NCBI GenBank assembly: GCA_002331565.1
Contig: DCZC01000170.1
Location: forward strand, 4,261-18,691
Origin: Gemmatimonas sp. UBA2094
GTDB lineage: Bacteria > Gemmatimonadota > Gemmatimonadetes > Gemmatimonadales > Gemmatimonadaceae
DNA length: 14,431 bases
Direction of reading: 5' to 3'
The notes below the pieces were generated by a model that saw only the letters and a list, made by a program, of their open reading frames with translations, ran no database searches and was not told where the DNA came from. Shown here piece after piece: positions 6,629-13,995 of this stretch (within the stretch, counting starts at the first letter, position 1; every line of letters begins with the position of its first letter). The position numbers and the translations under genes are program-made.

Positions 6629-7959
6629 CACTGATAGTATTCCAGCCCGAGGTGGGTGATCTGCTCCTCACCCATGAGGTGACGGAGCGTGTTCTTCAAC
6701 TTCGTCTGCTGGATGAAAAGGTCGTGCTCGGGCTGCAGTCCCGCAGCCACCGTGGGCGCCTTGTAATAGAAGCTTAACCATTCCTGGATACCCTTCATCC
6801 CGGCGCGCTGGGCGAAGTCGCTGAACAGCGCGAGGTCGAGCACGAGCGGCGCGGCCAGGATGGAATCGCGGCAGAGGAAGTTGACCTTGATCTGCATCGG
6901 GTAGCCGAGCCACCCCTTGATGTCGATGTTGTCCCAGCCTTCCTTGTTGTCGCCGCGCGGCGGGTAGTAGTTGATGCGCACGACGTGCGAGAAGTCCTTG
7001 TACAGCTCGGGGTACTTCTCGGGCTGCAGGATGGTGTGCAGCACGGACAGCTTCGACTCTTCCTTTGTCTTGAACGAGGCGGGGTCGTCGAGCACCTCAC
7101 CGTCGCGGTTGCCGAGGATGTTGGTGGAGTACCAGCCCTCGAGACCGAGCATGCGGGCCTTCATGCCCGGGGCGATGACGGTCTTCATCCACGTCTGGCC
7201 GGTCTTGAAGTCCTTACCGGAAATCGCGACGCCCTGGCGGTTGGCCAGTTCGACCATGGCCGGGAAATCCGCCGAGAGATTGGGGGCGCCATTGCAGTAG
7301 GCGACGCCCTCCATGATGGCCGCGTACGCGTAGAGCATCGACGGTGCGATGGCGTCGTCGTTCTCTTCCATCGCCTTTTCGAAGGCTTCGATGGTCTGAT
7401 GCTGCGGGCCGGCCTTGATGTACGTCTCCGTGGAGCCGCACCACACCATCGCGCCGCGCGTGGCGCCGTTAGCTGCCATGAAGTTGCGGATGTCGGCGCG
7501 GAGCTGTTCGGCAAGTTCCTTCTTGTTCTTGCCGGTCTTCACGTTCGTCGCGCCGGTGATGCGCGTGACGTAGCGGTTCTCGAAGACGGCCGGCATCGGC
7601 TTGACGCTCTTCAGGAAGTCGGCGATCGGTTCGATGTCGTCCTTCACGAGTACGCCGGCCTTGGTGGCCGCCGTGTACGCGTCATCCGGGATGGGATCCC
7701 AGGCACCGAAAACGATGTCGTTCAGATCGGCGAGGGGGACAAAATCCTTGATGAGGGGGCTGCGGTTGTCCGTGCGCTTGCCGAGGCGAATGGTGGCCAT
7801 CTGCGTGAGCGAGCCGATGGGCACCGAAAGGCCGCGGCGCACGCGCTCGACGCCGGCGATGAAGGTCGTCGCCACGGCGCCGAGGCCCGGCGTGAAGATG
7901 GCGAGCTTGCCCGTGGCCGGGGCGATGTTCGCGGGGGTCCCGCGGGTCGAGTCGGACAC
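6628..7959 (-). CDS. ino1: Inositol-3-phosphate synthase (myo-inositol-1-phosphate synthase)
   Basis: A 443-aa cytoplasmic NAD-dependent enzyme that isomerises D-glucose 6-phosphate to 1D-myo-inositol 3-phosphate. The NAD-binding loop is GLGAVATTF at 25-33. Further family hallmarks are GKDFKTGQTWMKT at 248-260, NILGNRDG at 280-287, the Lys-rich FKTKEESK at 296-303 and GDNKEGWDNIDI at 336-347; the conserved lysines used in catalysis appear to be present. A segment FLCRDSILAAPLVLDLA at 361-377 closes the active-site region. The GTG start lies 5 nt after the CDP-alcohol phosphatidyltransferase stop, with GGAG about 10 nt upstream. The pairing with that enzyme points to inositol phospholipid synthesis. 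The lipoprotein start overlaps its stop. Confidence 0.94.
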   Translation of the reverse strand: MSDSTRGTPANIAPATGKLAIFTPGLGAVATTFIAGVERVRRGLSVPIGSLTQMATIRLGKRTDNRSPLIKDFVPLADLNDIVFGAWDPIPDDAYTAATKAGVLVKDDIEPIADFLKSVKPMPAVFENRYVTRITGATNVKTGKNKKELAEQLRADIRNFMAANGATRGAMVWCGSTETYIKAGPQHQTIEAFEKAMEENDDAIAPSMLYAYAAIMEGVAYCNGAPNLSADFPAMVELANRQGVAISGKDFKTGQTWMKTVIAPGMKARMLGLEGWYSTNILGNRDGEVLDDPASFKTKEESKLSVLHTILQPEKYPELYKDFSHVVRINYYPPRGDNKEGWDNIDIKGWLGYPMQIKVNFLCRDSILAAPLVLDLALFSDFAQRAGMKGIQEWLSFYYKAPTVAAGLQPEHDLFIQQTKLKNTLRHLMGEEQITHLGLEYYQ

Positions 7960-7964
7960 TGCGT

Positions 7965-8606
7965 TTATTCTCCAGGAGAGGTAGATGTCGAAGCAGCCGT
8001 GGTGATGCGATGCACGTACGCCATACGCTGAAAGAAGGTGATCCAGGCGGTCACCATCAACAGCGAGACGATTCCGGCGAGCACCCAGCCGTGCAGGGCG
8101 AGGCCGAAGAAGGCTTGCGGTGCGGACAGGAGCGTGATTCGCTCCGGTCGTTGCAGCACGCCGACGCGCGCCGAGAATCCCAACCCCTCGGCGCGGGCGT
8201 TCGTGTACGACGTGAGGAACGTCGCGATCAACGCCAAGGTGGCCACGATGACCATGGCCTGGTTGGCGTGTTCAGGATGCGTGGCGTAGAAGACCACGAG
8301 CCCGCCCAGCAGGAACCCGTCGGCCACGCGATCGAGCGTGGAGTCGTAGAAGGCTCCGAACTGCGTGGTGGTACCGGTGCGTCGTGCGACGGTGCCGTCG
8401 AGCACATCGGCCAGCGCCGTCAGCCCCAGAAACCACCCACCGACGCTGATGTGCCCGGTGGCGAAGATCACCCCGGCGGTGCAGGTGCACAGCGTGCCCA
8501 CCGTGGTGATGGTGTTGGGACGCACACGCTTCGCGACCAGCCAGTCCGCCACGGGGGCGATGACCTTCAGGTATCCGCTAACGATGGCGTTCCAAATGGC
8601 TTTCAT
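7965..8606 (-). CDS. CDP-alcohol phosphatidyltransferase, probable phosphatidylinositol-phosphate synthase
   Basis: A 213-aa integral membrane enzyme. The family signature is complete: D67-x2-D70-G71-x2-A74-R75-x8-G84-x3-D88-x3-D92, which binds the divalent metals and the CDP group. Hydrophobic stretches at about 34-52, 55-66, 97-110, 115-133, 155-170 and 175-192 fit the usual six helices. The family condenses CDP-diacylglycerol with a polar alcohol. Because inositol-3-phosphate synthase follows after 5 nt, inositol 1-phosphate is the likely acceptor, as in mycobacterial PgsA1 or the Bacteroides inositol lipid pathway. A phosphatidylglycerophosphate or other alcohol acceptor is the alternative, since substrate cannot be read from the motif. 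It is the first gene of the 13-gene minus-strand run; the ATG has no strong ribosome-binding site. Confidence 0.9.
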   Translation of the reverse strand: MKAIWNAIVSGYLKVIAPVADWLVAKRVRPNTITTVGTLCTCTAGVIFATGHISVGGWFLGLTALADVLDGTVARRTGTTTQFGAFYDSTLDRVADGFLLGGLVVFYATHPEHANQAMVIVATLALIATFLTSYTNARAEGLGFSARVGVLQRPERITLLSAPQAFFGLALHGWVLAGIVSLLMVTAWITFFQRMAYVHRITTAASTSTSPGE

Positions 8607-8741
8607 CAGGGCAACAGTGACTGGACCCGGCGTGGGCGACGGCGATCAGCGGAGCGCCATCGGGCTTCGGTACGGCCGGAGGGCCCCGGCGCCGCTGGTG
8701 CGGGTGGGGGCCAGCCTGGGAAAGCTAGAACTCCCTCAGCG

Positions 8742-10118
8742 TCAACGGTAGAGATGGAATCGCCGTGCGTCCTTCCCGAAGGCCACAATCTGCGGCAACA
8801 GGCGATCCATGACCGCATCCGGGTCGGCGCCCCCCTGGAGCCCCTCGCGGACTTTGGCCGATCCCATGCGCAAGTCGAAGCCGGGGAGGGTGACCTTGAG
8901 CGAGTCTGCGTGCACCCGCGAGAGCGCCCACAGCAGGGCGGCCCCGATGCGCGCCGGCTGCACACGTTCGCGATCGGTGAGCTCGAGGCGGATGCCGGGT
9001 ATGGCGCGGCCGGCGAACTTACCGTCACCAGGCTTGTCGGGCGTGAAGCGCTCAGCGTGGAACTTCACGCCCGTGAGTGTGAGATCGTCGAGCAACCGAA
9101 CCACCGAGTCGGCCCGCAGCCACGGGGCCCCGACGCGCTGGAACGGCTGGGAGGTCCCCCGCCCCACCGACACATTGCTCGCTTCGAAGGGAACGAGCGC
9201 CGGGTAGAACAATGCCGACGTGAGATTGGGCATGTTGGGCGACGGGCGCACCCACGGCAGGCCGGTATCGTCGAACCACATGCCGCGACGCCAGTTGCGC
9301 ATGGGCACGACGGTGAGGCGCGTACCCATCTTGAGGCTCGACTGGAAGAGGCGCGCGAGTTCCCCCATCGTCAGCCCGTGGCGGAGCGGACTGGGGAAGA
9401 TGGCGAACCCGTTGGTGCGGTTGGTGCCGGTGGGGTACTGGGCGTTGGCCAGGGCCGAGTCGAGCAGCGCCCCCTCGGTAGCAACGCCGGACAGCGGATT
9501 GGGGCGATCGAGCACGAGCACCGGAATCCCGCGCCGCTCGCCGGCCTGCATCGCGTACAATACGACGCCCACGTAGGTCCAGGTGCGGGTGCCGATGTCC
9601 TGCAGATCGACCACGAGCACGTCGACATCCTTCAACAGGCTATCGGGTGGGGCCATCGTGGTGCGCTGATACAGCGAATGCACGGTGAGGCCGGTCTTTT
9701 CGTCCTTTTCGTCACCGAGACCCTCGCGGTCGGCCACGCCGAGCGCGCCGTGTTCGGGGGCGAAGAGCCGGACGAGCTGCACATTGGCGCGCTTCGCGCG
9801 CTCGTCGGAAAAGAGCAGATCGACCGTCCGGCGCCCTTTCTCGTCGACGCCAGTCTGGTTGGTGACCAGGGCGACGCGCTTGCCGGCGACAAGCTTTATG
9901 CTGTCATCGAGCAGCACCGTGATACCCGGGCGTACTTTACGATCGATGGTCATCCGGCCGCGCATGCCCGGCGGCAGGTCCCCCTCGTCGGGCGACGGAC
10001 CGCCGTTCGGTTGGCGACCCGCGCACGCCGTCGCGACCAGCACGCCGGCCAGCGCGACCGCGCCCAGCGCCAGCCATCGTGATGCCGTATTTCTCGAGCT
10101 CGTCGTCGTCGCGTTCAC
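8742..10118 (-). CDS. NamZ-type exo-beta-N-acetylmuramidase (DUF1343), lipoprotein or secreted
   Basis: A 458-aa exported protein of the DUF1343/NamZ (GH171) family, which releases MurNAc from the ends of peptidoglycan fragments. The N-terminus (about 1-31) is a signal sequence ending ...VLVATAC, so Cys32 may be lipidated, though Ala at -3 is an unusual lipobox. Conserved segments: VTNQTGVD at 85-92, LFAPEHGALG at 118-127 (Glu122 in the likely catalytic motif), DLQDIGTR at 171-178, DRPNP at 204-208, RPSPNMP at 291-297, FEASNVSVGRGTSQPF at 311-326 and GAPW at 330-333. The start is GTG with GGAG 9 nt upstream. It is divergent from the serine hydrolase gene across about 53 nt, and 135 nt separate its stop from the start of the phosphatidyltransferase gene. 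Product call is strong; exact substrate is by family. Confidence 0.9.
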   Translation of the reverse strand: MNATTTSSRNTASRWLALGAVALAGVLVATACAGRQPNGGPSPDEGDLPPGMRGRMTIDRKVRPGITVLLDDSIKLVAGKRVALVTNQTGVDEKGRRTVDLLFSDERAKRANVQLVRLFAPEHGALGVADREGLGDEKDEKTGLTVHSLYQRTTMAPPDSLLKDVDVLVVDLQDIGTRTWTYVGVVLYAMQAGERRGIPVLVLDRPNPLSGVATEGALLDSALANAQYPTGTNRTNGFAIFPSPLRHGLTMGELARLFQSSLKMGTRLTVVPMRNWRRGMWFDDTGLPWVRPSPNMPNLTSALFYPALVPFEASNVSVGRGTSQPFQRVGAPWLRADSVVRLLDDLTLTGVKFHAERFTPDKPGDGKFAGRAIPGIRLELTDRERVQPARIGAALLWALSRVHADSLKVTLPGFDLRMGSAKVREGLQGGADPDAVMDRLLPQIVAFGKDARRFHLYR

Positions 10119-10171
10119 GCCTGTGATCTCCGTACTAAGTTGCAGGACATGCCCTCAGCTTTCGCCAACAC

Positions 10172-11416
10172 ATGACCGGCTTCACTCCCCACCGGCGGCC
10201 CGGTAGTTCACCGCGTCCGGCATGGAAGGTACACCACGCGATGCTCCACTGGGCGACGGGGGGCGTCATGGCCCTCGTGGTGGCCGCGTGCCACCGCGCG
10301 CCCGCCACTGCACCACTCGCGCCAGCAGCCCCCCTGCCGACGGCGGTCCGCCAGACAGTGCTGGACAGCGTGCGCCGCGTGCTGGACCAAGCGATTGCAG
10401 ATGGCGCCTTCCCCGGCGCGTACGCCGTCATCGGGACACGCGATGGCATCGTCGCCGAGTACGGTGCCGGTCGCCTCGACAGCGCGGATGCGACACGCCC
10501 CACGTCACGCACCGTCTGGGATCTCGCCTCGCTGACCAAGGTGGTCAACACGACGAGCGCCATGCTGCAGTTGGTTGGCAGCGGCCGTGTGGCGCTCGAC
10601 AGCCCGGTCGTGCAGTACCTGCCGGAGTGGAAGGCGCCCGGCGCAGCAAGGGTGACCGTACGCCACCTGCTTTCGCACAACGCCGGCCTACCCGCCTGGC
10701 GGGCGTTGTACAAGGAAGCGGCAACACCGGACGAAGCAATGTCGCTCGTGCTGGCAACGCCGCTCGATACCGTGCCAGGCGTGCGGTTCCTGTACAGCGA
10801 TCTGGGCTTCATCCTGCTGGGGAGGCTGGTGGAACGGGTCAGCGGCGAACCACTGGAGGGCTACGGCCCCCGGCACGTGTTCGGCCCGGCCGGCATGCAG
10901 GAGACGCGGTTTCTCCCGCCCGCATCGTGGCGAGCGCGCACGGCGCCCACCGAGCAGGACCCGTGGCGGCAGCGGAAGCTGCGCGGTGAAGTGCACGACG
11001 AGAACGGGGCGCGATTGGGTGGCGTCGCCGGTCATGCGGGCCTCTTCTCCACGGCGCATGATCTCGCCCGGTTCGCCCGTCTCTATCTCAACGGCGGAAC
11101 GCTCGATGGCGTCCGCGTGTTCGAGGCGGCTACGGTGGCGAGTTTCACCCGCGTGCAGGACACGACCGTGTCGCGGCGTGCGCTCGGCTGGGAGACCCCC
11201 ACGGGGCGCAATTCCGCCGGCCAGCATCTCTCGGCCGTGGCATTCGGGCACACCGGCTTTACGGGGACCTCGCTGTGGATGGACCCCAGCCGCAATCTTT
11301 TCGTGTTGCTGCTGACCAACCGGGTCAATCCCACCCGGCAGAACCTGCGCATCGGCGCAGTGCGGGCAGGACTGGCCGATGCCGTGTCGGCCGTCCTCGC
11401 GGGAGCGCCGCGGTGA
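10172..11416 (+). CDS. Serine hydrolase, class C beta-lactamase/AmiE-like family, putative lipoprotein
   Basis: A 414-aa protein of the beta-lactamase (PF00144-type) serine hydrolase family. Catalytic motifs are SLTK at 120-123 (nucleophile Ser120, Lys123), YSD at 208-210 and HTG at 360-362. LLSHNAGLP at 166-174 and GGVAGHAGLFST at 283-294 are family landmarks. The GEVHDENGARLGGVAGHAG stretch resembles the serine hydrolase partners of peptidoglycan hexosaminidases such as Bacillus AmiE (YbbE), which cut MurNAc-peptide bonds; this substrate is inference. Residues 32-40 carry a hydrophobic core and lipobox VAAC (Cys40), so it is probably an exported lipoprotein. The start is uncertain: ATG at 10172 gives a basic n-region but has no ribosome site; ATG at 10241 has GGAAGG about 11 nt upstream but a short, uncharged n-region. 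Confidence 0.88.
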   Translation: MTGFTPHRRPGSSPRPAWKVHHAMLHWATGGVMALVVAACHRAPATAPLAPAAPLPTAVRQTVLDSVRRVLDQAIADGAFPGAYAVIGTRDGIVAEYGAGRLDSADATRPTSRTVWDLASLTKVVNTTSAMLQLVGSGRVALDSPVVQYLPEWKAPGAARVTVRHLLSHNAGLPAWRALYKEAATPDEAMSLVLATPLDTVPGVRFLYSDLGFILLGRLVERVSGEPLEGYGPRHVFGPAGMQETRFLPPASWRARTAPTEQDPWRQRKLRGEVHDENGARLGGVAGHAGLFSTAHDLARFARLYLNGGTLDGVRVFEAATVASFTRVQDTTVSRRALGWETPTGRNSAGQHLSAVAFGHTGFTGTSLWMDPSRNLFVLLLTNRVNPTRQNLRIGAVRAGLADAVSAVLAGAPR

Positions 11417-11473
11417 ATGCCCATTCCCATCCACTGGACTGGACGGGGATCTCCTGCGACGCCGCCGGGTTTC

Positions 11474-11503
11474 TTGCAAGGGGAGTATTCCTCTCGCTAT
11501 TTT
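11474..11503 (+). promoter_or_regulatory. Possible sigma70-type promoter upstream of the IscA/ErpA gene
   Basis: TTGCAA and TATTTT, each 4 of 6 to consensus, are separated by 18 nt in an AT-richer patch of a 197-nt intergenic region. It would drive the Fe-S protein gene and perhaps those after it. This is a weak pattern match only. Confidence 0.3.
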
Positions 11504-11577
11504 GGACGCAGCACGCACTGACATGGTCGGCGGGACGCCTCGCGAGGGCGCGGTGACCGCGACGATGCAGTCCATCA

Positions 11578-11597
11578 GGCCGGTGCTTCCACCGGCC
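11578..11597 (+). terminator. Perfect 8-bp GC-rich hairpin, terminator or leader element
   Basis: GGCCGGTG, loop CTTC, CACCGGCC: a perfect 8-bp stem with a four-base loop, followed by GTTT but no long U-run. It lies 161 nt after the serine hydrolase stop and 5 nt upstream of the ribosome-binding site (11603-11607) of the IscA/ErpA gene. It could end upstream transcription or act as a leader hairpin limiting access to that ribosome site. Confidence 0.4.
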
Positions 11598-11613
11598 GTT
11601 TCGGAGGACGAGT

Positions 11614-11970
11614 ATGAGCACGATGCAGCAGCCGGACGTCATGGTGATCATCACGCCTGTCGCCGCGGGCGAAGTGCGCAAGTTCATGGAAGCCGAGGGT
11701 GTGACGGCCGAGCAGGGCGGCCTGCGCGTGTCGGTCATGCCGGGCGGATGCAGCGGCTTCAAGTACGGCCTCGTCATCGAGGACAAGTCGGCGGAGGACG
11801 ATCTCACCGTGGAAGTGGAAGGCATCAAGGTGTTCGTCGATCCGTTTTCGGCGCAGTACCTGAGCGGCACGACGATCGACTACGTGTCGTCGATGCAGGG
11901 CTCGGGCTTCACGTTCAAGAATCCGAACAGTACGGGCGGCTGCGGCTGCGGCAGCTCGTTCTCGGCCTGA
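11614..11970 (+). CDS. HesB/IscA-family iron-sulfur cluster assembly or carrier protein (ErpA-like)
   Basis: A 118-aa A-type Fe-S carrier. The three cluster-binding cysteines are Cys46 in MPGGCSGFKYGL, then Cys110 and Cys112 in GGCGCGSSFS; the 64- and 2-residue spacing equals that of E. coli IscA. The protein receives Fe-S clusters and passes them to apo-enzymes in the cytoplasm. The start is well supported by GGAGG 6 nt before the ATG. It lies in a 197-nt gap after the serine hydrolase with a possible own promoter and hairpin, so it may be an independent unit rather than part of the amino-sugar genes around it. No isc or suf genes are in the window, which is common for ErpA-type carriers. 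The choice between ErpA, IscA and SufA cannot be made safely. Confidence 0.93.
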   Translation: MSTMQQPDVMVIITPVAAGEVRKFMEAEGVTAEQGGLRVSVMPGGCSGFKYGLVIEDKSAEDDLTVEVEGIKVFVDPFSAQYLSGTTIDYVSSMQGSGFTFKNPNSTGGCGCGSSFSA

Positions 11971-12018
11971 TTCATCCGGTCGCTTTCGCGGCGATCACAC
12001 TCGACACTCCCCATTTCC

Positions 12019-13983
12019 ATGTCATCGGCCACCGGAACCCCGGCGGCCCGTGACGCCTCGCAGGCCCGCACGCTCTCCACGAGCGGCGGGCCTTCGCGCG
12101 TCGCGGGTTCGCCCTTCGTGCATGCCGGCGTCACCGGCACCTCGCGCGAGCGCATCCCCACCGTCATCATCGACGAACACGGCGCCATGGCGCGCGTGGT
12201 CGCCGGCCGCATAGCCACCCTGATCCGCAGCCGTCAGGCCGAGGGGCGCGCGATCGTGCTCGGCCTCGCCACGGGCAGCACGCCCATTGGCGTGTATCGT
12301 GAACTCATCCGCCTGCACCGCGACGAAGGGCTGAGCTTCCGCAATGTGATCTCGTTCAATCTGGACGAGTATTACCCGATGGCGCCGGACAGCATCCATT
12401 CGTACCACCGATTCATGTGGGAGAACTTGTTCTCGCACGTGGATATAGACGCGGCGAACGTGAACATCCCCCCGGGGTCGCTGGATCGCGCCGACGTCGA
12501 TGCTGCGTGCGCGGCGTACGAGGCGAAGATCGAGGCGGCCGGCGGTATCGACTTCCAGCTGCTCGGCATCGGCAAGACGGGGCACATCGGGTTCAACGAG
12601 CCGGGATCCGGTGAACAGAGCCGCACGCGTCTCGTGCATCTCGACTCGGTGACACGCCGCGACGCGGCAGCCGATTTCTTCGGCGAGGAGAATGTGCCGC
12701 GCGAGGCGCTCACGATGGGCATCGCGACGATCATGAGCGCCCGCGAGGTGGCGATCCTCGCCACCGGCGAGCACAAGGCCGGCATCGTGCGCCGCGCCGT
12801 GGAGGGCGAGATCGATCGGGTCGTGGCGGCGACCTTCCTTCAGCGCCACGCGAACACCACGTTCTACGTGGACGACGCGGCGGCGGCGGAGCTGACGCGC
12901 GTGGCGACCCCGTGGCTGCTGGACGAGGTGGTATGGGAGGACAGCATGATGGTGCGCGCGGTGACGTGGCTCGCGCAGACGTGCGGCAAAGCCATCCTCA
13001 AGCTCACGCAGCACGACTACGCGGAGAACCACCTCACGTCGCTGGTGACCCGTCATGGCTCGCCGGGTGCGGTAAACGGTCTCGTGTTCAACATGCTCGG
13101 CGCCAAGATCCGCGGAAAGAGCAAGCTGCCGCGCGGGCTCCGGACCATCTGTTTCTCGCCGCATCCCGACGATGACGTGATCTCAATGGGTGGCATTCTC
13201 CGGAAATTCGTGGAGAACGGCAACGCCATGACCGTGGCCTATATGACGAGCGGCAACATCGCCGTGTTCGACCACGACGTGCGCCGCTACATCGATTTTC
13301 TCGTGCGACTGGATGCCGAGCGGATCGGCGGTGGGGCCAACGTGCAGCAACTCGCCGACACCGTACACTCGTTCCTCGAGCGCAAGCGGGCGGGACAGGT
13401 GGACATCGCCGAAGTGCAGGACATCAAGCGCATCATCCGAGAGTCCGAAGCGGTGAGCGGGATCGAAGTGATGGGCCTCACGAAGGCGAACGCGCGCTTT
13501 CTCAACCTGCCCTTCTACCAGACCGGCAAGGTGCGCAAGGACCCGATCGGCCCCGCGGACGTGGCGATCGTAGCGGACCTGCTGCGGGAGTTGCAGCCCG
13601 AATTGATCTTCGTGGCCGGCGACCTGTCGGATCCGCACGGCACCCATCGCATGTGTAAAGAAGCGATCGACAAGGCCGTCGCGGAGGTGTACGTGGGTGA
13701 GATGGCAGCGAAGCGTCCGGAGATCTGGCTCTATCGCGGCGCGTGGCAGGAGTGGCCAGTGACGGAGGCCACGGTGCTGGTGCCGCTGTCGCAGGAGGAG
13801 TTGACGCTCAAGATCCAGGCGATCTTCAAGCATCAGTCGCAGAAAGACTCTGCACCTTTCCCCGGCCAGGACGAGCGGGAGTTCTGGCAGCGGGTGGAGC
13901 AGCGGAACAAGACGACGGCGCGCCAACTGGACCAGCTGGGGCTCGCCGAGTACTTCGCCATGGAAGCGTATGTCATCGACTGA
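12019..13983 (+). CDS. NagB-like (glucosamine-6-phosphate deaminase family) / PIG-L deacetylase fusion
   Basis: A 654-aa two-domain cytoplasmic protein. Residues about 45-330 are NagB-like: LGLATGSTP at 81-89 (phosphate loop), NLDEYY at 114-119 (Asp116 matches the proton-transfer Asp72 of E. coli NagB), SYHRFMWENLF at 128-138, and GIGKTGHIGFNEP at 183-195. In the last motif His189 and Glu194 are kept but the ring-opening Asp (Asp141 in E. coli) is Thr187. Residues about 373-590 are a PIG-L/LmbE zinc deacetylase domain with SPHPDDD at 380-386 and HGTH at 540-543, the expected zinc and catalytic positions. The fusion type is known in Bacteroidota, and it could link deacetylation of GlcNAc-6-phosphate with deamination. 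N-terminal residues 1-44 are low-complexity; the ATG lacks a clear ribosome site, so the start is uncertain. A symporter gene follows at once. Confidence 0.9.
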   Translation: MSSATGTPAARDASQARTLSTSGGPSRVAGSPFVHAGVTGTSRERIPTVIIDEHGAMARVVAGRIATLIRSRQAEGRAIVLGLATGSTPIGVYRELIRLHRDEGLSFRNVISFNLDEYYPMAPDSIHSYHRFMWENLFSHVDIDAANVNIPPGSLDRADVDAACAAYEAKIEAAGGIDFQLLGIGKTGHIGFNEPGSGEQSRTRLVHLDSVTRRDAAADFFGEENVPREALTMGIATIMSAREVAILATGEHKAGIVRRAVEGEIDRVVAATFLQRHANTTFYVDDAAAAELTRVATPWLLDEVVWEDSMMVRAVTWLAQTCGKAILKLTQHDYAENHLTSLVTRHGSPGAVNGLVFNMLGAKIRGKSKLPRGLRTICFSPHPDDDVISMGGILRKFVENGNAMTVAYMTSGNIAVFDHDVRRYIDFLVRLDAERIGGGANVQQLADTVHSFLERKRAGQVDIAEVQDIKRIIRESEAVSGIEVMGLTKANARFLNLPFYQTGKVRKDPIGPADVAIVADLLRELQPELIFVAGDLSDPHGTHRMCKEAIDKAVAEVYVGEMAAKRPEIWLYRGAWQEWPVTEATVLVPLSQEELTLKIQAIFKHQSQKDSAPFPGQDEREFWQRVEQRNKTTARQLDQLGLAEYFAMEAYVID

Positions 13984-13995
13984 GTGCGCACGCTC

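Noticed and set aside
8675..8690. GC-rich inverted repeat (GCCGG, 6-nt loop, CCGGC) in the 135-nt gap between namZ-type and phosphatidyltransferase genes
   Set aside because: Only 5 bp, no U-tract on either strand; such short repeats are expected by chance at this GC content.
8010..10082. Very long plus-strand open frame (690 codons) opposite the phosphatidyltransferase and NamZ genes
   Set aside because: It is the antisense shadow of two well-supported genes in high-GC DNA, spans their intergenic gap, and shows no recognisable motif.
12022..13164. Minus-strand open frame of 380 codons opposite the NagB domain
   Set aside because: Antisense shadow of a gene with clear NagB motifs; no motif of its own.
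6628..13983. Mycothiol-type pathway from inositol synthase plus PIG-L deacetylase
   Set aside because: No MshA glycosyltransferase, MshC ligase or MshD is present, the deacetylase domain is fused to a NagB domain, and a lipid enzyme partners the inositol synthase.
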